Assembly: GCA_043800905.1 (NCBI GenBank)
Contig: JAZDMO010000011.1
Span: 1-25,900, forward strand
DNA length: 25,900 nt
Direction: 5' to 3'
Origin: JAHITU01 sp043800905
GTDB lineage: Bacteria; Patescibacteriota; Minisyncoccia; Phycocordibacterales; UBA12079
Made by a program: the position numbers and the translations under genes. Shown piece after piece: positions 4,628-12,378 of this stretch (positions are counted from its first letter, which is position 1; each line of letters opens with the position of its first letter). The notes under the pieces are model-generated. The model was given only the letters and a program-made list of their open reading frames with translations, was not told where the DNA came from and made no database searches.

Positions 4628-7414
4628 ATGAAAAAATATAATCACAAGAAAATAGAGATAAAATGGCAGAAGATTTGGGCTGAAAATCAGGTAGTAAAGA
4701 TTGATAAAGATGACACTAAAAATAAATTTTATATGTTGGATATGTTTCCTTATCCCTCTGGAGAGGGTTTGCATATGGGACATACTGAATCTTACACAGC
4801 TAGCGATGTTTATACTCGATTCAAAACAATGCAGGGCTTTAATGTATTGCACCCGCAGGGTTTTGATGCTTTTGGTTTGCCGGCTGAAAATTATGCGATT
4901 AAAACCGGAATTGATCCTAAGACCAGCACAGCTCAAAATATTAGTAATTTCATTGGACAAATGAAGTCTTTAGGTTTGCGTTATGATTTTGATGAAAAAG
5001 TTGTCACCTATGAACCAGAATATTATAAATGGACTCAATGGCTATTTACGAAATTTTTTGAAAACGATTTAGTTTATAAAAAAACTTCTAAAATTAATTG
5101 GTGTGAATCTTGTCAGACTGGAATTGCTAATGAACAGGTGGTAGGTGGGGCTTGTGAAAGATGTGGAACTCAAATTGTGCAAAAAGAAATCCCAGGATGG
5201 TTTTTTAAGATTACAGATTTTGCTGACGCCTTGATTGATGATTTAGATACAGTGGATTGGCCAGAATATACAAAAAAGAATCAAAAGAATTGGGTAGGCC
5301 GTTCTGAAGGGGCTTTAATAAAGTTTCAAATTTCAAAATCCAAAGAAACCAAATTAAATCCAAATGATAAAATCCAAAAAGATGAAAACTTCATTGAAGT
5401 TTTTACTACTCGGCCTGATACTTTATTTGGAGCAACTTATATGGTGTTGGCTCCTGAACATGAATTATTGCAAGAATTAAAATCTGAAATTTCAAATTGG
5501 GATGAAGTAGAAAAATATATTTCAGATTCTCAAAAGAAAACTGAGATGGATAGAATTGAAGCCAAGGAAAAAACAGGAGTAAAATTAGAGGGAATTTCTG
5601 CGATTAACCCAGCTAATTCAGAAGAGATTTCAGTTTTTATTGCTGATTATGTTTTGAGTGGTTATGGCACTGGAGCAATTATGGCCGTTCCGGCTCATGA
5701 TGAAAGAGATTTTGAATTCGCGACTAAGTTTGAGATTGAAATAAGAGAAGTTATTTCTCCTGAGATCTCGAAATATTTAGTTGTTGAAAAAAGTTTGGAA
5801 AATTGTGAAGAAAATTTGAAAAAATTTGGAGAAATAAAAATAAATTCTCACGACGAAGATTGGGGTAATTTTTATGAAGTCTTGGTTCTAAAAGATAAAG
5901 AACAAAATTTCATTGATTATTTAAAAAATAATTTACTACCAGAAGAAATTTCAAAGGCATCTTCTTTTTATACTGATTCATGCGGAACTTCAAATTATGT
6001 TGTTTTTAAAGATAATGTTTTTAAAGTTTTGACAAAACAAGGATTGGAAGAGTTTAAAAAATACGGAAGAAGTGTTGGAATTCCTGAAGAACAATTAGAT
6101 GTAAAGCCAACAGTTTTTACAGAAAAAGGAATTTTGATGAATTCAGGACAATTTGATGGAATGAGTTCTGAAGAGGCTAAAAAGAAAATTACCGAATTTG
6201 TAGGTGGGGAACTAACTACAAATTATCGTTTACGAGATTGGTCTATGTCTCGTCAAAGATATTGGGGTTGTCCGATTCCGATTGTTTATTCCCCTGAAGG
6301 TGAACCTAAATTAGTGCCAGAGGAACATTTACCTTGGTTATTACCGATTGATGTGGATTTTGTGCCATCTGGAAAATCGCCTTTAGAAAAATCTATGGAA
6401 TTTAGAGAGCGAACCGAAAAGATTTTCGGAAAAGGTTGGACTCCTGAATTTGATACCATGGATACCTTTGTCGATTCTTCTTGGTATTTTTTGCGATATC
6501 CCGATGCACATAATGACAAAGAATTTTGTTCCCAAAAACGGAAACAATGGTTACCGGTAGATTTGTATATTGGAGGAGCGGAACATACTTATATGCATCT
6601 TTTGTTCTCTAGATTTTTTGTGAAAGCTATGCAAAAAATTGGTTTGCTTAATTTTAATGAACCATTTTTGAAATTACGACATCAAGGAATGGTCTTGGAT
6701 GCGAATGGAAAGAAGATGTCTAAGTCAAAAGGGAACGTAGTGAATCCTAATGAAATGGTGGAAAGATTTGGAGCTGATTCGGTCCGAACCTATATGCTTT
6801 TTGCTGCACCTTTGGAAGATGAAGTGATGTGGAACGAAAATAATATTGTAGGAGTTTATCGTTTCTTGGAAAGAGTTTGGAATCAAGCTGAAAAATTAGA
6901 AAGTGAAAGTTCAGATAAAGTAAAAAATGCTTTACATAAGACTATTAGAAAAGTACAAAGTGATGTGGAAGATTTGAAATATAATACTGCTGTTTCTGAA
7001 ATGATGAAGTTGATTAATTTAATTAAAGATGAAAAAATTTCTCAAGCAGATTATGAAATTTTCTTGAAAATTTTAGCCCCTTTTGCTCCACATATGACAG
7101 AAGAACTTTGGTATTTGCTTCACAAATCGCAAACTAATGTGGATGGTACACAGACCGACGTAGAAAAGTTTAAATCAATTCATAATGAAAAATGGCCTGA
7201 ATTTGATGAAAATTTAGCTAAGGATACTAAACATATTATTGTTATTCAGGTAAACGGGAAAGTTCGTTCTGAGATAGAAATTGAAGAGGGTGAACCTGAA
7301 GAAGCTATAAAAGAAAAAGCTTTAAATGACGAAAATATTAAGAAATGGATAGGGGATAATTTGGTCAAAAAAGCTATATATATTAAGGATAAATTACTTA
7401 ATATTGTGGTTTAA
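4628..7414 (+). CDS. leuS: Leucyl-tRNA synthetase
   Basis: A class Ia synthetase of 928 aa that charges tRNA-Leu in the cytoplasm. The HIGH-type motif is HMGH at 49-52 (after GEGL) and KMSKS is at 696-700 (GKKMSKSKGNVVNP). A zinc-knuckle pattern CESC...CERC lies near 159-180. The CP1 editing domain contains FTTRPDTLFGATYM and GTGAIMAVPAHDERD. After the editing motif comes an insert of roughly 100 residues (ISKYLVVEKS to GLEEFKKYG), which I recall from other CPR LeuRS sequences. A second short insert near residues 229-255 (KSKETKLNPNDKIQKD) is encoded by DNA resembling an intergenic AAATTTCAAA repeat. The C-terminal region ends in the usual VNGKVRSEIEIEEG section. The ATG at 4628 has no strong ribosome site; TATAAT at 4595-4600 is a possible -10. 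Confidence 0.97.
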   Translation: MKKYNHKKIEIKWQKIWAENQVVKIDKDDTKNKFYMLDMFPYPSGEGLHMGHTESYTASDVYTRFKTMQGFNVLHPQGFDAFGLPAENYAIKTGIDPKTSTAQNISNFIGQMKSLGLRYDFDEKVVTYEPEYYKWTQWLFTKFFENDLVYKKTSKINWCESCQTGIANEQVVGGACERCGTQIVQKEIPGWFFKITDFADALIDDLDTVDWPEYTKKNQKNWVGRSEGALIKFQISKSKETKLNPNDKIQKDENFIEVFTTRPDTLFGATYMVLAPEHELLQELKSEISNWDEVEKYISDSQKKTEMDRIEAKEKTGVKLEGISAINPANSEEISVFIADYVLSGYGTGAIMAVPAHDERDFEFATKFEIEIREVISPEISKYLVVEKSLENCEENLKKFGEIKINSHDEDWGNFYEVLVLKDKEQNFIDYLKNNLLPEEISKASSFYTDSCGTSNYVVFKDNVFKVLTKQGLEEFKKYGRSVGIPEEQLDVKPTVFTEKGILMNSGQFDGMSSEEAKKKITEFVGGELTTNYRLRDWSMSRQRYWGCPIPIVYSPEGEPKLVPEEHLPWLLPIDVDFVPSGKSPLEKSMEFRERTEKIFGKGWTPEFDTMDTFVDSSWYFLRYPDAHNDKEFCSQKRKQWLPVDLYIGGAEHTYMHLLFSRFFVKAMQKIGLLNFNEPFLKLRHQGMVLDANGKKMSKSKGNVVNPNEMVERFGADSVRTYMLFAAPLEDEVMWNENNIVGVYRFLERVWNQAEKLESESSDKVKNALHKTIRKVQSDVEDLKYNTAVSEMMKLINLIKDEKISQADYEIFLKILAPFAPHMTEELWYLLHKSQTNVDGTQTDVEKFKSIHNEKWPEFDENLAKDTKHIIVIQVNGKVRSEIEIEEGEPEEAIKEKALNDENIKKWIGDNLVKKAIYIKDKLLNIVV

Positions 7415-7422
7415 TCTTTCCC

Positions 7423-7451
7423 TTGACTTTTATTTAAAAAAGTGATAAAAA
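7423..7451 (+). promoter_or_regulatory. Promoter for the sigma4/HARE gene
   Basis: TTGACT (7423-7428), a 17-nt spacer and TAAAAA (7446-7451) just after the leuS stop codon. The start would be near 7458, giving a leader of about 70 nt. Confidence 0.5.
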
Positions 7452-7525
7452 TAGATATAAAGATTCAGACCAAACGGCTGTTTTTTTAATATAAATCAAA
7501 CATTAAAAATAAATTTAGTACCTAA

Positions 7526-8551
7526 ATGATTACTTTTGATTCAAAACAATTAGTTAAAAAATTTCTTTCAGAACTTCCTGAGAGATCTAGAGATGTCCTT
7601 ATTCAGAGGTATGGTTTAGGTGATTCTATTGAAAAACATACCCTTGAAAATATTGGTCAAAAATATAATATTACTCGAGAAAGAGTGAGACAAATTGAAA
7701 ATCATTCAATTAAAAATATTATTAATTCACCTGTATTCGAAGAAGCTGGTGTTTATTTTGTTGAATTACAGGATCTAATTAATTCTTTGGGAGGAGTATC
7801 AGCTGAACAACATTTATTGGAATATTTAGCTAAAGATCCTTCTACTCAAAATGATCTTTATTTTCTTTTAACTATAGGGAAACCTTTTTACAAAGAAAAA
7901 GGAGATAATGAATTTCAAACTCGTTGGTATATTGATAAAAATTTAGAAACAGATGTAATTAATGCTTTAAGAAAAGTACATGCAAATTTTAAAGAAGATT
8001 TATTGATTCCCGAAAAAGATTTACTTTCTTTGGCTTTAAAAGAAATTCAAAAACAAAAAAGAAAAATAGAAGTAGATGAAGAAAGAGTTAAAAGATATCT
8101 AAAGCTTTCTCGTTTGATTGATAAAAATCCTTTTGATGAATGGGGTTTGGTTTCTTCAAATAATATTAAGATTAGAGGAATTCGAAGTCATGCTTATTTA
8201 GTGGTTAGACAAAATGGTTCCCCAATGCATTTTACTGAAGTCGCTGAGGGAATTCAAAAACATTTTGGTAAAAAAGTACATACAGCCACTTGTCATAATG
8301 AATTGATAAAAGATTCTCGTTTTGTTTTGGTGGGAAGAGGTTTGTATGCATTATCAGAATGGGGTTATTCTCAAGGAATTGTTAAGGATGTTATTCGCGA
8401 AATTTTAAGAAAAGCTGGTCCAATGAAAAAAGAAGCTATTGTAGAACAGGTTTTGAAGGAAAGATATGTTAAAGAAAATACTGTAGTAGTCAATTTACAA
8501 AATCCAAATTTCTTTATTAAAAATTCTGATGGTACATATTCATTAGTATAA
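7526..8551 (+). CDS. Sigma-70 region-4 / HARE-HTH fusion regulator
   Basis: The N terminus is a sigma-70 region 4 helix-turn-helix: LPERSRDVLIQRYGL, then TLENIGQKYNITRERVRQIE (residues 17-58), which in sigma factors contacts the -35 element. No region 2 is present, so it is not a complete sigma factor. After a helical, lysine-rich middle, residues about 215-283 form a HARE-HTH-like winged helix (AYLVVRQNGSPMHFTEVAEGI, then FVLVGRGLYALSEWGY), the fold also found in the RNA polymerase delta subunit of Firmicutes. A second such unit (GPMKKEAIVEQVLK to SDGTYSLV) ends the protein. This suggests an RNA-polymerase-associated transcription factor. The start lacks a Shine-Dalgarno site. It has a promoter at 7423 and a terminator at 8553, so it is monocistronic. 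Confidence 0.85.
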   Translation: MITFDSKQLVKKFLSELPERSRDVLIQRYGLGDSIEKHTLENIGQKYNITRERVRQIENHSIKNIINSPVFEEAGVYFVELQDLINSLGGVSAEQHLLEYLAKDPSTQNDLYFLLTIGKPFYKEKGDNEFQTRWYIDKNLETDVINALRKVHANFKEDLLIPEKDLLSLALKEIQKQKRKIEVDEERVKRYLKLSRLIDKNPFDEWGLVSSNNIKIRGIRSHAYLVVRQNGSPMHFTEVAEGIQKHFGKKVHTATCHNELIKDSRFVLVGRGLYALSEWGYSQGIVKDVIREILRKAGPMKKEAIVEQVLKERYVKENTVVVNLQNPNFFIKNSDGTYSLV

Positions 8552-8552
8552 T

Positions 8553-8582
8553 AAAAAAATTCGCTAATTAGCGAATTTTTTT
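8553..8582 (+). terminator. Intrinsic terminator of the sigma4/HARE gene
   Basis: AAAAATTCGCT, loop AATT, AGCGAATTTTT, directly after the stop codon. The A and T flanks make it work in both directions. Confidence 0.85.
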
Positions 8583-8669
8583 ATGCTTAAATTAAAGTTA
8601 AATACCTTGTAAACTTATATACAGAAAAGTATGTTTTTTTATGGATTTTATGGATATAATATATGACAT

Positions 8670-9926
8670 ATGAGAGATGATTTTATATCAGCCTTTCCGG
8701 ATTTTTTTCAAGGAGAAATTAACGAAGTATTAAATATTTTGTATTTGTTTATGCCTTTTTGGCTACCTTTTTTCTTAGTGATTATTTTTTGGCATTTATG
8801 GTTAGATTATGTTCGTACGGAATTTGCTAATAAACAAGATTATAAATTACTGGAAATAAAATTACCCAATGAAATAAGAAAAACTCCCCTAGCCATGGAA
8901 TTATTTTTGAATGCTTTATTTCAGACTGGGGGAGAAGGAACTTGGTATGCTAAATACATTTTAGGAAAATCTCGCCCGACTTTTTCTTTAGAACTGATTT
9001 CTTTTGAAGGACAAGTGAAATTTTTTATTTGGACTAGAGGTCTTTGGAAAGATTTAATTGAGGCTCAGATTTATGCTCAATATCCTGATATTGAAATTTA
9101 TGAAGTGCCGAATTACACATCTTTTGTAAAATATGATCCTAATTATTTAAGTCTTTGGGGGTCTGAGTTTAAATTAATTAAAGCTGATTTTTATCCGATT
9201 AAAACCTATGTAGACTATGGAATGGAAAATTCCCTTACGAAAGAAGAAGAAAAAATTGATCCGATTACGCCGATTTTAGAATTTTTAGGATCTGTGGGTG
9301 AGGGGCAACAATTGTGGTTGCAAATAATTGTGAAAGCTCATAAAAAAGAAAGACGAGTTAAACTTTCTTGGAAAGAAAGATGGAAAAAGAAAGTATGGTC
9401 TGAGGCTGAGGATTGGAGAGATCAGGGAATGAAAGAAGTAAAGGAATTAGTGAAGAAAGTTTTGGTGGATGAAAAAGACCCAAGCAAAGGTTATCGTATG
9501 ATGACTAAAGGGGAAACCAATGTGGTGGCCGCTATTGAAAGAAGCGTTTCTAAACATAGTTTTGATTGTAATATTCGAGGAATTTATTTAACAGAAAAAG
9601 ATAAGTTTAAACCGATAAATATTAGTGGATTGTTGGGCACTTTTAAACAGTATAATTCTTTGGATTTAAATGGTTTCAAACCAACAGCGGTTACTGATTT
9701 TGATTATCCTTGGCAGGATTATAAAGGAATTCGGGTAAATAAATTAAAAAAGGAAATTTTTAATCGCTATAAAAGACGAGATTTTTCTGATGATTATGAA
9801 CCTTTTGTTTTAAACACTGAAGAGTTAGCTACAATTTATCATTTCCCTGGTGGAGTAGCTCAAACTCCAAGTTTCTCTCGCTTAACTTCTAAAAAGGCTG
9901 AGGCTCCTTTTAATTTACCAATATAA
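8670..9926 (+). CDS. Membrane-anchored conserved protein, 418 aa, unknown function
   Basis: A single N-terminal membrane segment (about residues 24-46, LYLFMPFWLPFFLVIIFWHL) anchors a large soluble domain, probably cytoplasmic because basic residues follow. The soluble part is mixed alpha/beta (LLEIKLPNEIRKTPLAMELF, FSLELISFEGQVKFFIWTRG, QIYAQYPDIEIYEV) with a lysine-rich middle (KERWKKKVW). I recall similar proteins as conserved in Parcubacteria, sometimes near secretion-type ATPases, but I cannot name the family with certainty and see no catalytic motif. TATAAT at about 8654-8659 may be the -10, leaving a very short leader. mltG begins 5 nt after the stop codon, so the two genes are an operon and may share an envelope role. 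Confidence 0.75.
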   Translation: MRDDFISAFPDFFQGEINEVLNILYLFMPFWLPFFLVIIFWHLWLDYVRTEFANKQDYKLLEIKLPNEIRKTPLAMELFLNALFQTGGEGTWYAKYILGKSRPTFSLELISFEGQVKFFIWTRGLWKDLIEAQIYAQYPDIEIYEVPNYTSFVKYDPNYLSLWGSEFKLIKADFYPIKTYVDYGMENSLTKEEEKIDPITPILEFLGSVGEGQQLWLQIIVKAHKKERRVKLSWKERWKKKVWSEAEDWRDQGMKEVKELVKKVLVDEKDPSKGYRMMTKGETNVVAAIERSVSKHSFDCNIRGIYLTEKDKFKPINISGLLGTFKQYNSLDLNGFKPTAVTDFDYPWQDYKGIRVNKLKKEIFNRYKRRDFSDDYEPFVLNTEELATIYHFPGGVAQTPSFSRLTSKKAEAPFNLPI

Positions 9927-9931
9927 TCTTT

Positions 9932-10993
9932 ATGAATATCTTTAAAAAATATAATTATCGTAATTGGATTTCTTCTGCTAAACTTTTTTGTAAAAATGTT
10001 TATGGACATCGTTGTTTTTCTATTTATTTGAGTTGGTGTCCTAAAATGCCATCAAAGAGAAAACAGATTTTTTTTGTTGTGGGGATTTTGTTTTTTAGTT
10101 TAGGTTATTTTTATTTGATAAAGGCTCCCAGTCATTTTCCTATAGGATCTATTATTACTGTTGAAGAAGGGGTGACTTTAAATCAGGTTGCTGATGATTT
10201 AAGAGTAAAGAAAGTAATCAAGTCGCCTTTTATTTTTAGTTCTTTAGCTAAACTTTTAATGAATGAACGGGGAGTTATGGCGGGAGATTATTTTTTTGAA
10301 AAAGATTATTCTGTGGTTAGAATTGCTTGGAGAACTATTAGGGGAAAGTGGGGAATTACTCCAACTCGAGTAAGAATTGTCGAGGGGGCAACAATTTTTG
10401 ATGTAGCCGAAACCTTAAAAAAATATTTTGATATTTTTGATAAAGAGAGGTTTATACGTTTAGCGGAAAAGGAAGAAGGTTTTCTTTTTCCTGATACTTA
10501 TTATTTTTTACCGAATGTTTCTCCAGAGACAGTTATTAAAACTATGAAAAATAATTTCAATAATAAAATTCAAGAAATTGCAGAAGAAATTAATGATTCA
10601 GGAAAAACTTTGGAAGAAATTGTTATTATGGCTTCTATCTTAGAAAAAGAAGCTAGAACTTTAAAATCTAAACAAATAATTTCTGGTATTTTGTGGAAAA
10701 GAATTGATATTAATATGCCCTTACAGGTGGATGCGGTTTTCCCCTATATTATGGGCAAAAATACTTATCAGTTAACCCTAGATGATTTAAAAACAGAATC
10801 TCCTTATAATACCTATGCTAATAAGGGTTTACCTATTGGACCGATTGCTAATCCAAGCATTTATTCTTTATTAGCTGCAGCTACTCCCATTACTACTGAT
10901 TATCTTTTTTATCTTTCTGATCGTTCAGGAAATATGTATTATGCCGAAGATTTTGAGGGACACAAGATGAATCGGTATTTATATATGAATTAA
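9932..10993 (+). CDS. mltG: Endolytic peptidoglycan transglycosylase MltG (YceG-like)
   Basis: MltG cuts nascent glycan strands at the membrane and so helps set glycan length. The hallmarks are here: MASILEKEA with E238 as the expected catalytic glutamate, MPLQVDAVFPYI, SPYNTYANKGLPIGPIANPS, and a C-terminal YYAEDFEGH. A LysM-like part (ITVEEGVTLNQVADDL and RIVEGATIFDVAETL) precedes the catalytic domain. One membrane segment lies at about residues 45-62. The 44-residue cytoplasmic lead before it is unusual and contains an in-frame Met at residue 39 (10046), which may be the true start; neither ATG has a clear ribosome site. It is cotranscribed with the gene at 8670, and the shared terminator at 11008-11036 follows. 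Confidence 0.92.
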   Translation: MNIFKKYNYRNWISSAKLFCKNVYGHRCFSIYLSWCPKMPSKRKQIFFVVGILFFSLGYFYLIKAPSHFPIGSIITVEEGVTLNQVADDLRVKKVIKSPFIFSSLAKLLMNERGVMAGDYFFEKDYSVVRIAWRTIRGKWGITPTRVRIVEGATIFDVAETLKKYFDIFDKERFIRLAEKEEGFLFPDTYYFLPNVSPETVIKTMKNNFNNKIQEIAEEINDSGKTLEEIVIMASILEKEARTLKSKQIISGILWKRIDINMPLQVDAVFPYIMGKNTYQLTLDDLKTESPYNTYANKGLPIGPIANPSIYSLLAAATPITTDYLFYLSDRSGNMYYAEDFEGHKMNRYLYMN

Positions 10994-11007
10994 TTTTTTT
11001 CTCTATA

Positions 11008-11036
11008 AAAAAGAGGGTGTACGACACCCTCTTTTT
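11008..11036. terminator. Bidirectional terminator between mltG and hsp20
   Basis: AAAAGAGGGTGT and its complement ACACCCTCTTTT, with an extra A-T pair, form a perfect 13-bp stem around ACG. It has A/T runs on both sides and lies between two convergent genes. Confidence 0.9.
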
Positions 11037-11062
11037 AAATATAAAAGGTTGATTAATCTTTT

Positions 11063-11512
11063 TTAACTTCTTATTTTTAGTTTAGATTTTCTCTCTTTGT
11101 CTATTTTAGGAAGAGTAAGAATTAGAAGTCCGTGTTTTTCTACAGCTTCAGCATTATCAATATCTACTTCAGCTGGTAACATGACCGTTCTAGAAAAAGA
11201 TCCCCAATAAAGTTCTTTTTTGTGATAATTATTTTCACTTACTTCATTTGTTTCTTTACGAGTTCCTCTAATAGTGAGCATTTCTCTCGTAATTGAAATA
11301 TCTAAATCTTCTGGTTTTACTCCAGCTACCATAGTTTTTATAATAATTTCGTCTCCTCCATCATAAACATCAACCGCTAATTCACCATCCTGAATTTCTT
11401 CTTCTTGAGGAATGAGTGAATTTTCCTCAAAATTTCTTTCTAGATGAATTAAATCATCCTCTGTTTCATCTATATTATTTGATCCTGTTAGTTTATCAAA
11501 AAATGATTTCAT
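11063..11512 (-). CDS. hsp20: Small heat shock protein, Hsp20/alpha-crystallin family
   Basis: A 149-aa ATP-independent holdase chaperone. The alpha-crystallin domain spans about residues 43-138: it begins LAVDVYDGGDEIIIKTMVAG, has PEDLDISITREMLTIRG in the middle and ends in the signature GLLILTLPK (128-136). The N-terminal arm of about 40 residues is acidic. The short C-terminal tail KLKIRS ends in an IxI-like KIR. The start at 11512 lacks a strong ribosome site. A near-palindrome at 11531-11555 lies just upstream and could be an operator or a hairpin in the leader. The gene lies 48 nt after the PrsW gene on the same strand and may be transcribed with it or from its own promoter. Confidence 0.93.
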   Translation of the reverse strand: MKSFFDKLTGSNNIDETEDDLIHLERNFEENSLIPQEEEIQDGELAVDVYDGGDEIIIKTMVAGVKPEDLDISITREMLTIRGTRKETNEVSENNYHKKELYWGSFSRTVMLPAEVDIDNAEAVEKHGLLILTLPKIDKERKSKLKIRS

Positions 11513-11530
11513 GATATTTAAATTGGGTTG

Positions 11531-11555
11531 ATAGTTGATATATAAATCAAACTAT
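11531..11555 (-). promoter_or_regulatory. Near-palindrome upstream of hsp20
   Basis: ATAGTTGAT (11531-11539) faces ATCAAACTAT (11546-11555), complementary apart from one extra A. It is not a CIRCE element (no TTAGCACTC). It could be an operator or a leader hairpin for the heat-shock gene; this is based on position only. Confidence 0.3.
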
Positions 11556-11560
11556 TTTAG

Positions 11561-12271
11561 TTAATAAGATTTTTTTTTAATTTTTTTAACAATTTCAAAA
11601 CTGAAGATTAAAAAAACAATTAGTAGCCAAATTAATGCGAATGTTTCAAAAATTTTTTCTCCTTCTCTAATCATTATAAAAAAATTAAAAAATGAGTGCA
11701 ATGCCACAGAAAGGATAAGTCCTACTAACCAATATTCTTTTTTGAATAATTTCTTTTTATAAAAAGAAAAGCCCATGAAAAAACCAAGAGCTCCTGAAGA
11801 AACTGTGTGTAAAAGAGTGGCTCCAATAAAACGCATATTTCCAACAAGAATTGTATGATTTATATCGGCATGGATTACTTTCATAGATTGCATTAAGAAA
11901 AGTGAGTTTTCTAGGGCTGCAAAGCCTAAAGCTGCTGTTATCATGTAGATAATTGGATCAATAGGTTCATCCGTTACTTTCTTTTTTAAAGCGGAAAAGT
12001 GAGCGGCTAAAAATTTAAAAAGCTCTTCAGAAAAAGAAAGTAATATTATTGCTAATATTCCGGAAGTAGGAACTATTGTTAAAATATATTCTATATATTC
12101 TTCTAGGGGCAAGACTAAAATAGCTGAAAATATTCCAAAAAGAAAAGTTAGAAAAATATATTTTTTAGGTTCGGGGTGTAATTTATCTTCTCTTAACCAA
12201 AATCCTAACCAAATTATTGTAGGTAAAACTCCTCCTAGAAAAGAATATAAAATTATGCTAGTAGTATCCAT
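11561..12271 (-). CDS. PrsW-family intramembrane protease
   Basis: The 236-aa protein is almost entirely hydrophobic, with about 7 or 8 membrane segments. It has the family signatures: EELFK at 82-86 (the EExxK motif), DEPIDPIIYMITAALGFAALEN (101-122, with the conserved Glu before Asn), LHTVSSGALGFFMG near 154, and LHSFFNFF near 190. In Bacillus, PrsW makes the first cut in anti-sigma factor RsiW; family members are proposed metalloproteases. The substrate here is unknown, and no anti-sigma factor is seen nearby. The start is ATG 12271, with no clear Shine-Dalgarno site. It lies between valS and hsp20 on the same strand. Confidence 0.85.
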   Translation of the reverse strand: MDTTSIILYSFLGGVLPTIIWLGFWLREDKLHPEPKKYIFLTFLFGIFSAILVLPLEEYIEYILTIVPTSGILAIILLSFSEELFKFLAAHFSALKKKVTDEPIDPIIYMITAALGFAALENSLFLMQSMKVIHADINHTILVGNMRFIGATLLHTVSSGALGFFMGFSFYKKKLFKKEYWLVGLILSVALHSFFNFFIMIREGEKIFETFALIWLLIVFLIFSFEIVKKIKKKSY

Positions 12272-12318
12272 AATGATTTAGGTAATAGTCATTGGGTCTT
12301 TAGTTTTTTAGTGTTTAG

Positions 12319-12345
12319 TTTCAGTAAAGCGAAGCTTTATTGAAA
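12319..12345 (-). terminator. Hairpin between valS and the PrsW gene
   Basis: TTTCAGTAAAGC, loop GAA, GCTTTATTGAAA on the plus strand, with one G-T position (an A/C mismatch in the minus-strand RNA). It lies 34 nt after the valS stop codon. There is no U-tract, so it is a weak terminator candidate or one of the small GAAG-loop repeats. Confidence 0.35.
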
Positions 12346-12378
12346 TACTAATTACCTAATTTCTAAAATCCTAATTTT

